This document shows, piece by piece, positions 42,796-53,841 of a stretch of 64,000 nt of DNA. A program made the position numbers and the translations under genes. The notes under the pieces were generated by a model. It had not been told where the DNA came from. It worked only from the letters and a program-made list of their open reading frames with translations, and made no database searches. This DNA is from Drechslerella dactyloides (Eukaryota > Ascomycota > Orbiliomycetes > Orbiliales > Orbiliaceae): positions 372,001 through 436,000 of the forward strand of contig JAGTWJ010000019.1 in assembly GCA_020064725.1 (NCBI GenBank). The letters are read 5' to 3'. Position 1 is the first letter of the stretch; every line of letters begins with the position of its first letter.

Positions 42796-44970
42796 TCAGT
42801 GCGTCAGGTAGTAGTCCAGCGGATACCCGAGCCATGCGCACTGCTCAACATCGACATACGAACTCTGCTTCCCAGGATAATCAATCAGCATGATCGGACC
42901 GCTCTTTCCGTGGACTTCACTCCACCGACCACTCTGCTGGATCGAAGCCAACGTTTTGTCGTACCCCCGGACGTTCAGATACCGCGTCGGCACATTCGGC
43001 GTGCCCTCTTTGATAAACTCGGCAAAGTACGCCGAACCAAGCTGGATCGTGTACAGGTCGTTCGCGTCCCGTAGCGTCCCGAGGTTACCGAAGACGTTGG
43101 GCATGTCGCTGCCGTGCACGCGGTAGTATGGCAGGTCGGGGTTTCCGTTTGGATAACCCGGCGTTACAGGTGGGCCACCCAGGTTGTTGGGATCGTATCC
43201 GCCGTAGGTGCGGTCCATCTGGTAGTAGTGCGCCGACTTGAAGACACCCGTGGCATCACCGGCGTAGATGGTCGCTTGGTCGACGCAGCGGAACTGGAGG
43301 TCCGTTGCGATGCGCGCTGTGACGTTGAAGCTGTCCTTCGTAAAATCGCCAGAGCTCGGTGCCGGGAAGAGACCGGAGTCGATGACTTTCTGCGCGTTCG
43401 CAGCGTTGATACCCAGCCCGACTTGCAGACCTTGGGAAATACTGGTTACGGGTGTCTTTGGGTACGTGCTAAACGACGCGCCATCGTCGCGGGTGATCCC
43501 GAAGATAACGTCTACGTTGGCGACGGACCCGCCTTCCGAGCCGGTGAGATCGAGGCGAGCGGTGTTGACGTAATGTCCGTCCTGAACAACGTATCGCGCC
43601 ACGGTGCCAGTAGTGACAATCGCAAGGGGGTCTTTCGTTTTCAGGCAGGCGATCCGGTCGTCTAACGAAGCCTGAGTGCATCCTAGCTCCGAGAATATCT
43701 GCTGTCCAGCGGTGTTATACGAGCCTTCGATCGTGAGATAGTCGCTGTAGGTGTTGGCGTAGCTGTACCCGATGCCTAGAGCGTACCCAAATCCGAGATT
43801 CGACATGGAGATGGCGCCCTGATACAACCCGATTGCTGGTGGCGAGCCTAAGAGGACCCGAGTAGAGCCTGCTCCGGCCGACTCGCCGTTGATGACAATC
43901 CTGCCGGGGTCCCCGCCTAACGCTGCGATGTTGTCAATCGTCCATTTGAGCGCGGCAATCATATCGCTAACAGCATAGTTGCCCTTGAGATCCGTTCCTG
44001 GAATCGCTAGGAATCCGAGGGTCGACAGGCGATAGTTGATATTGACGGTCACGACGTCCTCGCGAGACGCCAGATTCCCACCGTCGCTGCCGGGGTCATT
44101 ACCTGTCCCGCCGGTGAACCCACCGCCATGGATCCAGAAGTGCACAGGGCGGAGATCCTTTGTCGACCCAGCCTTGGGGATATACGGTGTTTGGATATTC
44201 AAAATCAGACAGTCCTCGCTGGTGGCACCGGTGGCCTGGTACGGCTGCGAGCATTGCTTTGCGTACGCCGTCGCATCAACCGTCACGCCGCTCGGTGCAG
44301 AAGGGTACGTCGAGTACTTGAACCGGCCGGGGAACGTCACGTAGGGAATCCCCAGGAACCGAAAGCTCTTCTGGTTCCGGTATCCGACGAACAGGTTCGT
44401 ACCACTGGCGACCACTACCTTATTTGAGGCCGTCGCGGCAGCGTACACGCTGTTGCTATTCGAAGACTGCGTGCAGAGGACCGGTAGCGCAATGTCCCTA
44501 CTGGGCTGCGCGACGGTCTGGAGGGACCCCGCGTCCTGCGTGGCGGATACCACCCCGCCGGAGATATAGTACCGCTGCACAGGCTTCGACTTGCCGATGA
44601 ACGACTGGTAGGCCAATTGTCGCTCGAAATCGTACCGATGCGCCGCCAGCGTGCTCCACGAGATCAACGACTCACCAATCGCCGCGCACGCGGGCACGGC
44701 TTGCGCATACGTCATCTCGTCGAGAAGGATGGCGCCAACATGGTTGACATCGTCCGTCGCGTTCAGATTATTCTGATAGAGCAACGTGAGCGACGTGCCG
44801 TCATTAGTCAGTGCCCTCTTCGGCAGCAGATTCGCGACGACGTTACTGAAGAGCGCTGCCGCAGCAGCAACTGCAATTACCATCGAGGGGGCCATGTCGG
44901 GTGGAACTGGCGCAGTAACTGAAGGAACTAGCAGACCTCCAAAGAGCGCGGCGGCGGATGGGAAGGCCAT
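42796..44970 (-). CDS. Secreted type B carboxylesterase/lipase with N-terminal extension
   Basis: Single exon, up to 724 residues. Serine esterase of the alpha/beta hydrolase fold. Seen: SEDCLILNI (251-259, carboxylesterase signature 2), oxyanion loop HGGGFTGG (281-288), nucleophile elbow GESAGAG (Ser364), acid region GITRDDG (491-497) and catalytic His in HGSDMPNVFG (His619). The hydrolase domain begins near 185; the preceding ~150 residues have no counterpart that I recognise. A TATA-like element sits only about 30 nt upstream of the first ATG, and Met30 (44883) starts a better signal peptide (MVIAVAAAAALF) ending near a Lys-Arg pair, so 44883 may be the true start. Likely extracellular; substrate (lipid, sterol ester or xenobiotic ester) unknown. 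Confidence 0.88.
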   Translation of the reverse strand: MAFPSAAALFGGLLVPSVTAPVPPDMAPSMVIAVAAAAALFSNVVANLLPKRALTNDGTSLTLLYQNNLNATDDVNHVGAILLDEMTYAQAVPACAAIGESLISWSTLAAHRYDFERQLAYQSFIGKSKPVQRYYISGGVVSATQDAGSLQTVAQPSRDIALPVLCTQSSNSNSVYAAATASNKVVVASGTNLFVGYRNQKSFRFLGIPYVTFPGRFKYSTYPSAPSGVTVDATAYAKQCSQPYQATGATSEDCLILNIQTPYIPKAGSTKDLRPVHFWIHGGGFTGGTGNDPGSDGGNLASREDVVTVNINYRLSTLGFLAIPGTDLKGNYAVSDMIAALKWTIDNIAALGGDPGRIVINGESAGAGSTRVLLGSPPAIGLYQGAISMSNLGFGYALGIGYSYANTYSDYLTIEGSYNTAGQQIFSELGCTQASLDDRIACLKTKDPLAIVTTGTVARYVVQDGHYVNTARLDLTGSEGGSVANVDVIFGITRDDGASFSTYPKTPVTSISQGLQVGLGINAANAQKVIDSGLFPAPSSGDFTKDSFNVTARIATDLQFRCVDQATIYAGDATGVFKSAHYYQMDRTYGGYDPNNLGGPPVTPGYPNGNPDLPYYRVHGSDMPNVFGNLGTLRDANDLYTIQLGSAYFAEFIKEGTPNVPTRYLNVRGYDKTLASIQQSGRWSEVHGKSGPIMLIDYPGKQSSYVDVEQCAWLGYPLDYYLTH

Positions 44971-45953
44971 CTCGAAGAGTCGCAGGGCTCCAGGCTCCTT
45001 ATATCTTGTTTCTTTCGATCAGAACGCCCGGCGAGGATTGATATCAATCCGGGAGCCCGGCTGCTGGAGACCGCAGGGACGATTGTCTATAGCCTGGTAA
45101 TCGGCTAAATCGTGTCTGTATCTCTGTCTGCTAAACCTGGTTATAATACGCAACTGCAGAAAGCTTGTTCTGGGGCTTGAGTGTATCTCAATATTATAAT
45201 ACCACTCTGTATAACGATCTGCGCGTACGGACGTCTGCATCACAGCTGAAGCTAAGTTGTGGGCCATCTCGGATCTAGGGCTGCCGGCCGAACTCAAGAG
45301 GTTCTGTCTAGCATCCCGCATAGCAGCATCTGCAGTCCGATTATATAATACAGCGGTCTGTTCGCGCGTAGTCGTTTAACATTATAAGCAGACTGTGGGG
45401 TTTTACACCCGGATTCTTTCCATTTAGCCGCAACAGCCCGCGCCCGCCAAAAAACCGAGAACAATGGGACTTCAGGGCCGACCTGCATTTTGTATCGCAG
45501 GCTAATATAATATACTGCGGACAGTCGCGTCAACAAGAACGTTAAGCCGATGGTTCGCCTACATATATAAACCGCGCCGGATCAGCGGAAGAATAGCAGA
45601 CGGCATCGCAACCGACAATCGTGCAGGGGTATCGGCCTTCCCAGCCATTGCAGTTTGGAGCCGTTGTTGGATTCCGTTCCATCCTTTGACCCCAGGTTTC
45701 CCGTTCTTAGCATATATTGAACCCTCTTCGCGGCAAAGATCGCCCTCATTTACCCGGTACTTTGAATTCATCCTTCCGTTTTACATGTCTATACTCCACA
45801 ATGATGAAATATGCATATTAGGTAATGTGATATAGTAGGTTATTGTGCTGCTTTGTCCAATCTCGATTACCAAGTCTCTCAGCTCCGAAGTTGCTGAATA
45901 ATTCATATTGCATTCAGCCCGTGGCATTGCTATATTTCTCCTCTCCCCCGCAA
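44971..45953. other. Intergenic region
   Basis: Upstream region of the carboxylesterase and 3' side of the permease gene. No supported coding sequence. Confidence 0.5.
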
Positions 45954-48117
45954 CTAATTTTCTAGCCGCTCCTCGAAGGCCTCGTCGACCGTCCGAACGG
46001 GGCCATGGCTGTTTCGAAATTCGCTCGTGTGTTAGCTAGACGGTACCGCATACGTGCGTGTGCAACCCCCAGCATAAAAATAAAGATATAAGGAAATATT
46101 AGGTAACTTACAAGAACGTTTTCCCACCATATTTCGGAAAATAATAGTATCCCAAACAAAACACTACCACGAACCCAAGCACCGCGATAGCATAGTTCAT
46201 CTGTGTCTCGTCGGGATGCGGATATGCCGGGAAGAGTAATAGGACGAAAATAAATGTCATCCAAAAAACGCTGTAGACTGCTGCTATAAAGCTGAGCTTG
46301 GGACCCATATACCAGATACCCGGTCTAAATTCATTGAACACTAGGCGCGAAACCAGTGGCATTGTGTATGCCTATATTTAATTTGTCAACCAAGAGCCGT
46401 TGCTCCTCTTCCATCCTATCGGTCCGGACGGGGCCGATCTAACTTACAACGTAGAGGCCCATGATGGCAAGGTTGAATATCGAGTTGATCGCAATTGTAT
46501 TCACAAGCATGAGCAGCCCTTCTGCGAGGGTAATTATCGCGCAGAAGAGGATCGCTCTCGCTGGAGTCTTGTTTGCTGTTAAAACACGGAAGAAGCTAGA
46601 GAACGGGAGCCCGCCATCTAGAGTTGCTCAATCGAATAGTATTTCTGTATCAGTCTATGCAGCCATCGATCCTGGTAAAAGAACATAAACCGCAAGGGGA
46701 CCAACCTCTTGCTAACGCAAATGTTTCCCGGGAGGCCGCCACCATGAGGATCGAACAATTGCAAATACTACAAACCCATAGAAACGTGAGCATCGCAATA
46801 GCTCCTCTTTTCCCAAGGCTGTTGAGGCATATTTGCGCCATCGGCTGGCCAAGCGGGCTCGTCACGATCGCGACAACGTCGGGGCCCATGGTGAACGCAA
46901 TTGAAATCACAACTCCCATCCCAACGACGAGTGCGGTCAGAAGCGACGACACCATCGCGAACGGAACCGCCTTGGCTGCGTTAGACGCCTCTTCTGCGAT
47001 TGTTGCGGCGGATTCGAAGCCGGAGACCACCCAGACTGGAGTGAGCAGTGCTAGCATGAATGCCCATCCACTTCCATCCCATATGTGCCATTACGTTAGT
47101 ACGGTGACTTGTATACTTGTAAGCACCATCGATATCATTTGCTAGAGCGATAGTCTACGGACTTTGGCCGATTAGGGTATATATAGGGGGATCTATAACT
47201 TACTTGTTAGGCCAGAATCCAGTGTTTTGGAACTCGGAGAATACGAAAGAAGCAGTATTGATGTTCTCCTTCGGGGTAGCCGCTGGAAGTGCAACTATTA
47301 CAGCTAAAGCCATCGCAAGCTGGAGCCAGATATAGCTGTTGTTCAACTTTGAGAGCGTAGCGGATGGAACACAAGTCATCCCAAAGCACAGTATCGTTGT
47401 GCCAGCGTACAGGCCATAGTTGATATACTTGGTCGGTTGCCAGCTCCTGTCCGATCCGATAATAATTTCGGCCACGAGTATCAATGTCGCGCCGTAGATT
47501 GTTGAAGCAAATATAGAAATGTATCCTAAGACATTCATGTAACCTCTAAAAGACCCCATCAGCCCACTTTGATCTTGAAAAGAAATATGAACATTTTATG
47601 AAAATCCTAGCTTACTTACGCCAACCAGCACATTAAGGCCCTTGCCCGTGTCGGCGTTAACTTTGCGACCCACTGAGCTCATGAGGACCTCAGTTTATCT
47701 GTATGAAGATATCAAGCCAGTTGATAATATATAGAAGGAGCTCACATAGTAAAGGCCACCGGCAGTCGGCATACTCGATCCAAGCTCACCTAGGCTCAGA
47801 GCCACCGGAACCAAGGTGATGCAACCCAGAAAGTAAGTCCACACGAGTCCCACCGATCCGGCACTACCCAGCGAGAATATCAGACTTTCCGCAAGAGCTG
47901 GGGCGATACCCATAGCACCGAAGCTTTGACCGAAGACTGTAAGGTAGGAAAATTCGCGCTTTAGCTCGGGTCTGTAGCCCAGTGACATTAGGAGCGCATC
48001 GTCAGAGTTGATACTCGTGGCGTCGCCTTTCTCCATATATACTTGACCATTGAAATTTGTGACCCTTTCTTCATGGGTAATCGCGCCGCCACTGTCGTCC
48101 TCATTGAGACCCGCCAT
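45954..48117 (-). CDS. APC-family amino acid/choline permease (HNM1/GABA-permease type)
   Basis: Seven exons: 48117-47746, 47672-47620, 47545-47204, 47070-46706, 46617-46448, 46371-46112 and 46008-45954, giving 538 residues with canonical sites. Plasma membrane uptake carrier of the amino acid/choline transporter group with 12 segments. Signatures: FSYLTVFGQSFGAMGIAPAL at the first segment, LGELGSSMPTAGGLYY, WVVSGFESAATIAEEASNA (the conserved transport motif of this group), ARDGGLPFSSFFRVL, and the end FHGPVRTVDEAFEERLE. I chose MAGLNED (48117) as start; an in-frame ATG at 48174 would add 19 residues. The segment around exon 2 has the usual WVAKLTPTRARALMCWLAGY. Substrate could be choline, GABA or another amino acid; sequence alone does not decide. 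Confidence 0.88.
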
Positions 48118-49598
48118 GCTTAATATAAAATTGTCGTGAATCTGTAATTCTTTTTTGGTGAAGTACGTCAACACCCAATACTAGCACCCCTGGTGTTAGG
48201 AGGGCAACGTGTATACTCTCGAGGCTCGAATGTGTTTAAACTTCAATTTCTCCAAGATTAGTCGCCTGAGGTTTAATGTGTATCTAGAAATTTACGTAAA
48301 ATTGAATTCGATACCAATGTCAGCATTGGCGACTCCCTAGCTGCTCTGCCGTGGACGCACCTCCCCGTTTCAGACGCGATAAGCAAGACCCCTGCTTTCG
48401 GTACATTCGACGACCCATTGCTAGAGCAGATGCGCCGGTCCCGCGTCCACCGGAATCTGGAAACGGGCTTGTTTGGCAGAATAAACTTCTGTACAACATC
48501 GAAGTCGGTCGGGCTGAGTGTTGTATCGTGGTAGTCATAAGCCAGGTGCGCTGGACCCTCCGCTCAACTTTAAATTTCCATGCAAAATGCATTTGTATAT
48601 GTATATATAAACTCGCAGAGCTTCTGAGTAAATGCGCTTATGGTGATACCGAGTTTACAGTAATTGCACGCTTTATGCGAAGCCGCCAGCAGGCAGCTCA
48701 TGACGATTATCGATAATTACAATTCGTAGTGTATGGCATATTGTACGGCGGAAATCTATGGGTAGTGTTGCAGCCAATATACACCAATTATTAGATCGAG
48801 ATACAGCCACTGTATCGGCTTAGTTTGTGCTACCGTTGCGGACACCGAATTCGTTAAATAGCTAGATCAAGGTTTGGTTTAAATTTAAAGATTGGTTTTT
48901 CGGTTTTTTAGAGTGTGGTAACACTGGGACGGCCCTAGGCGAGGGCCACCTTCTTTATAATTATGGGGGTTCTGAGCGAGGCAATGAGGATGGAGAGCTG
49001 GAGACGAATGTGGTCAATACCGCGTTTGGTATATCCTCCGGTAGGTTCTTATGAACTTTTTAACGAAAATTTTATATTTTTTCTAAAATGTTTGGAGTTA
49101 TTTAACAAATATATCTTTATTTTTGTGAATTGTCTAAATGAAACTCTGTGGAAAAATAACATGATCATCAATTCACCAACGGAAGGATCCTGGATGAGAA
49201 GTACCATCATGATGACAGGCACCTTATTTTTCTTTCTAGGGCTGAAATTTCGAAACCGGGGACCAGAAATTATACCATATATTCAGTAATATATGAGTTG
49301 ATGACGTGGATAGGGTACTAACTTAATCAGGCAAGGGTTTAGGAACGCAAGTGTATTTAAGTGGGATGGTGTCCCTCGAAGGAGTTAGGTTTTCTTGGTC
49401 TCGCGGTAGCTAGTAGTAGATGCCTGCACTTCGTGCGATCTGGTTTACGAGACCAGGTTTTCTCTCCTTTTCGTTCAAGTAGCTAGTAGTAGATATCCAG
49501 ATCAGAATATCTGACTTATGTCTCTGTAGTTGGTCTTTCTTTGAAGATACAGTGATCAATATCCTCTTTGCTCCTCTATCTCCATATATCAGGAGTAA
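48118..49598. other. AT-rich intergenic region with possible repeat debris
   Basis: About 1.5 kb without supported genes. The stretch from 48880 to 49560 is AT-rich and contains the imperfect tandem duplication listed next. It may hold a decayed mobile element, but no terminal repeats or transposase frames are visible. Confidence 0.45.
49387..49494. repeat. Imperfect direct duplication, unit about 73 nt
   Basis: The 16-mer GTAGCTAGTAGTAGAT occurs at 49406-49421 and 49479-49494, and each copy is preceded by AGGTTTTCT at a similar distance. Could be a relic of a terminal repeat or a local duplication. Confidence 0.5.
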
Positions 49599-50135
49599 AT
49601 CCTATATAACTGTTCTAAAAGCCCATTTTTCAGTTCAAGGCCTGCGTCCAGAGACCCCCAAACTCCCAAACCAAAACTCTCCAACTTTATATCCTATCTA
49701 ACCACAAATCCCATTAAATCCTTTATCATAGGCAACCTCTTCTCCCGCCCAAAGGTCACCTTCAGCCCCACCGAAGTCACTGAAGTAACCAGCTTCGCCG
49801 ACCGCCTCTCCCGTCTCCTAAACTTCCTCCAACAAAACGGCTTCAACAAACGTCACCCGAACAACAACTTCGTCGACGCCGCCAAAACATTCCTACATAA
49901 ATACGAATACGCGAATCAAGATACGGATATGTACTGCGTTGGAGATGATCTGGATAATGTATCGGCATCCTTGACGTTGACGCAGGTGTTTGTTGGGGAT
50001 GAGGTGTTTTCGAATCAGGAGTTGAAGGCGAAAGCGAAGGAGTTGGTAGAGCAGGTTATCGTACTTGCGAGAAAGGTGAAGGAGATTGCATCGAGGCATG
50101 GTCATAATTCGAATGTTTTTCCGCCGGAGATGTAG
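49599..50135 (+). pseudogene. Coding-like fragment without a plausible start
   Basis: An open frame runs from a TAA at 49596 to a TAG at 50133-50135. The first ATG in it is 49929, yet sequence well before that looks like protein (FADRLSRLLNFLQQNGF, NNFVDAAKTFLHKYEYA) and continues smoothly into MYCVGDDLDNVSASLTLTQ and a helical end (ELKAKAKELVEQVIVLARKV). There is an acceptor-like CATAG just before 49731, so this could be the last exon of a gene whose start I cannot find, or a gene that lost its 5' end. No family recognised. Nearby duplication and AT-rich sequence favour a truncated gene. Confidence 0.35.
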
Positions 50136-51433
50136 TTGGTGTGATGTATCAGCTAGCTTGGGAATGTTTTATATCTAAGGTGTACTTTTGGGGGCATTGG
50201 TCGGATTATATTAAGTTGAGCCCTGATCACGCGGTTTAAGAGGATTTAATGTTACTTTAGTTTGGGGGCTTTGGTCCCTGTTTCATTCTATTATTTCGAT
50301 AGGAGTTTAGGTGCGCCTGATGAATCCGTCAAATTTTTCGTACATTTCCATCGTATATTGCTTACAAACGTGATTCTATTGTTAGTTACGATATGGCACT
50401 CAGAACGGTGTACGGATTACCAAGAGGGTCAAATTGATCACAATTAAGGAAGTTTTCGTATCTTGGGAGAAGGCGCTCAGAAGAAAATGTTACATCATTA
50501 TTCGTAGCAAGATATAGACTGAATACCAAGCAATCCTTCTGAACTGTTAGGTATACTAGTATGTACTAGTATGACTACGAATAACTGCAATTTTACCTTC
50601 ACGATCTTGCTCTATGCGTACGCCTAGCTCTCGGGATCTTGTATATTGCGCTGCAGTGCTGGAACCGCGCATTTTCTAGCTTCTTAACATAGTTCACGAC
50701 GACTTTGTACGCGTCACTCCCGTACGAAAACCAGACGGTCGATGCCGACTCACACTCCTTGGGACTACCAAAGTCCGATGAAACGATATCGGAATTTTCG
50801 ATTAACGACTTCAAGGCATTGAGCGAATCCCCTCGCGAGAATTCCGAGTTAACGGATGCATGCGGCACGCGTACGCGCATGCATAAAGTGATTTACGACT
50901 TCCCGAGGCTTGTCGATGTCCCAAGTCGCCACGAAAACCGATCCTCAACGATTTATAACACACCACGCATGAATTGATCGAAACCAGTAGCTCGACGACA
51001 TATCTCTAGACACGCGCATGCATGTGAACCTGCGTGGTCGCAATCGCGTTCTCACGAATTACACAAATCGTCTAGATTCTTGCTCAGACATGGAAACTTC
51101 GGAGCTGAGGCGCCTTAGTCCAGAACCGATCATTGCTAAGATGCGGGTTTGAGCGAATACCAAAGTGCGCGGGGCTCGACTCCGACTCGCAATGCCCAAT
51201 AACCGATGCCGCCCCACAATTTGTTGCCCCGGATTTGCGGCATTGCCTATACCGCTATCTTGCGAAAATGCACGATGTAAGCTTCAAGACGACGCAAGAT
51301 AGTTATAATACAATGGCGACTTCTATCGTAGTTCGCAAGATGAAGCTTGAGGCCGCCTGCATTCGCAAAGTCGTGCCAGCAAGTGCCTTCTCACCCATCA
51401 GTTTGGATCCATACCTTTGACGAACGAAACGCC
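50136..51433. other. Intergenic region upstream of the ACS transporter
   Basis: About 1.3 kb. Overlapping open frames of about 90 codons on both strands at 50600-50980 have no family signature. A short direct repeat of ACTAGTATG lies near 50553. The last few hundred bases should hold the transporter promoter. Confidence 0.45.
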
Positions 51434-53331
51434 ATGTCGGACAGCGAAATCAAGCGGCAGGAGGCCGAAGTCGAGGTCGAGTACTCTGAGCACTCGAAGC
51501 CTGTATCGCCCCACGCGTACGTGTTCCAGGAACCTGACGACGGACCAGTTCATCGATCGCCACTGGAGCGTAGACTCATCTTGAAGCAAGACTTACTCCT
51601 GATTCCTTTGGCTGCGCTCATGTATTTTGTTCTCTACTTGGTACGTATCTCGACTTTCGTGGACAACCTAACGCGCGGATACGGTCAATGCTTTTAAACG
51701 AAATTCGAGTCTATAATACTCTCGGAGTCATGATCTAATCCGAAAATTGTGCGAATCTATAGGACCGTAACAGCTTTGGAAACGGAAAGCTGCTTGGCCT
51801 GACGAAAGAACTGAATCTCGATGCCGACCAATATGCAAACTGCGCGCAGCTGTTCTGTGAGTTAACCATTACTACATCTTTATACTATAAATGACCCTAT
51901 CTCGATTTCATGAGCATCCCGATCGAGGCCAAGCTAACAGCAACTAGTCGTTGGATATTTGATCTTCATGATACCTGGCAATATCATACTCCGAACATTT
52001 GAGCCGTACCTGATCTTCGGCATCGCAATTATTTGTTTCGGCATGTTCGTCTGCGCCATGTCCACGGCTAGATCTTATGGCGCCGTCCTCGCGCTACGGA
52101 TCCTCGTCGGCGTCGGACAAGCGTTCGTCCAGGGCATCGGCGTGTATACGAGTTTGTGGTATAAGCGACGAGAACTTGCCTTCCGTGGTGGTAAGCTCAC
52201 CCGCTCTCATGCGACCATATTACCATGATCGGACACTTGAGCTTACAGTTCAATTCGCATAATCGTAAAGCGATATATTACTCGACTGCCACGCTCTCTG
52301 GTGCCTTCAGTGGTCTGATCGCCTATGGTATTGGGCACAATTTGAAAAAGGCAGACACTGGGCACAGCCCCTGGGAATGGCTCTTCATCATTGAGGGCGT
52401 CATTGGCATCTTTGTCGGCATCCTAGTCCTCATCTTGCTCCCAAGCTTCCCGGACAAGATGAAAAATGGCAGGAACTGGCTGTTCACAAAGGAAGAAATC
52501 GACCTCGCGAAGGAGCGGTCCAAGAGTAAGCCTTTTTAACGAGCTCATTACATGTATAGCACCTGAAAGATGGAACTGCGGAAGCTAACGCCCTGCTCCC
52601 AAAACACAGCGTTCAACACCCAGGACTCCAAGTTTGAATTGCGCCAGGTTATCGCAGCCGCCAAAGATCCGAAAACTTGGGCGTTTGGCTTCATGAACGC
52701 TGGCATCGGCATGGGTCTGTCCACCATCGGCATCTTCTTGCCCAGCTTCATCGCAGACTTCGGATACTCAGATCTAGACGCCCAGCTGTTCTCCGTGATA
52801 CCATACGCCGTCGCGTTTGTCATGTTGCCCTCTGTCGCCTTCATCTCGGACAAGCTCAACGTCAAGGCTCCTTTCATCATTGCCTCCCTCGGCCTCGCCT
52901 GCCTCGGATACATCCTGCTGCTGACCGTCGGGCCCACCGCCGGCAAGATTGTTGCCGTCTGCTTTATTACGACGGGTCTATATACGTGCATTGTGTTAAC
53001 AGTGACCTGGCTCGGTATCAACACCGCTGGCTTCACGAAGCGTGGTACAACATGGGGTATCTGCGAGATTTTTCCACAGGTGTTCTCCATCATGGGGACA
53101 AAGCTGTACAAGTACCCGCCGCGATATATCCAGGGCCATTCGATCGTGCTGGGGTTCTTGGTGTTCGCGTTGTTGAATGGTCTTGCGCTGTGGTGGTGGA
53201 TGGCGTACAGCAATAAGAAGAAGGACAGGATTCTGGAGGAGTATGCTGCGCGTGGCGAGCGTCATCCGCATCTTGACCGATCGTTGGAGGATGAGTTTGA
53301 CCACCACATCAACTTTAGGTACACTTTGTGA
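51434..53331 (+). CDS. MFS transporter, anion:cation symporter (Dal5/Tna1-like) family
   Basis: Five exons: 51434-51640, 51763-51856, 51948-52190, 52271-52525 and 52610-53331, giving 506 residues with every junction in frame. Proton-coupled uptake of an organic anion (allantoate, nicotinate, biotin and similar in known members). Signatures: DRNSFGNGKLLGL after the first membrane segment, QLFFVGYLIFMIPGNIILR, LRILVGVGQAF, YYSTATLSGAFSGLIAYGI, SPWEWLFIIEGVIGIFVGI and the C-terminal half TWLGINTAGFTKRGT. The start fits the acidic N-terminal tail (DSEIKRQEAEVEVEY). It converges with the Zn2Cys6 regulator and lies at the left edge of a likely catabolic cluster, so it probably imports the pathway substrate. 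Confidence 0.9.
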
Positions 53332-53841
53332 GAGCATAGGATAGTTCATTAATACAGCTTCCCGAGGGGGTTGTTTTTGTCACGGGCTTCGGACTGTATG
53401 TTGCGTGTTCTTGTTCGAGATCGATAATGTATTCAATGTTTTTCCCCCTTCGAACACTGAAGCTCGGGCTCTCTGAACACTGTAAGAATTGACTTGCTAT
53501 ATCACGAGCTTGAGATACCAAGCCCATATGCAAACTGCTACAATCTATTCCAAGAAGTCTAGGGGTGCTTAAATTAGTAGCCAGCTGAAGCTGTACTATA
53601 CGACGTGTACATTTTTATCAGACGGCTCGAAGTCATACGAAATCAAATTGATAGTATTATTTTTCAGTGGAAATACCACAGAAGAAATCCAACTTTCACC
53701 AAAAAAAGGAAGCTCTGGCTAATCCGTTTGAACGCCTAAAAACGCCCCGAAGTGACCTAAGTAGCAAATCAATAGTATACACGTACCAGATATCATATCC
53801 GCAACCCAGCTATAAACAGCGATATAAAGAATTCGTCCTAT
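53332..53841. other. Intergenic region between convergent genes
   Basis: Holds the 3' ends of the ACS transporter and the Zn2Cys6 regulator. No further feature seen. Confidence 0.5.

Noticed and set aside
50599..50977. Overlapping open frames on both strands
   Set aside because: No family signature, no splice or promoter support, and mirrored frames on both strands are expected by chance in this composition.
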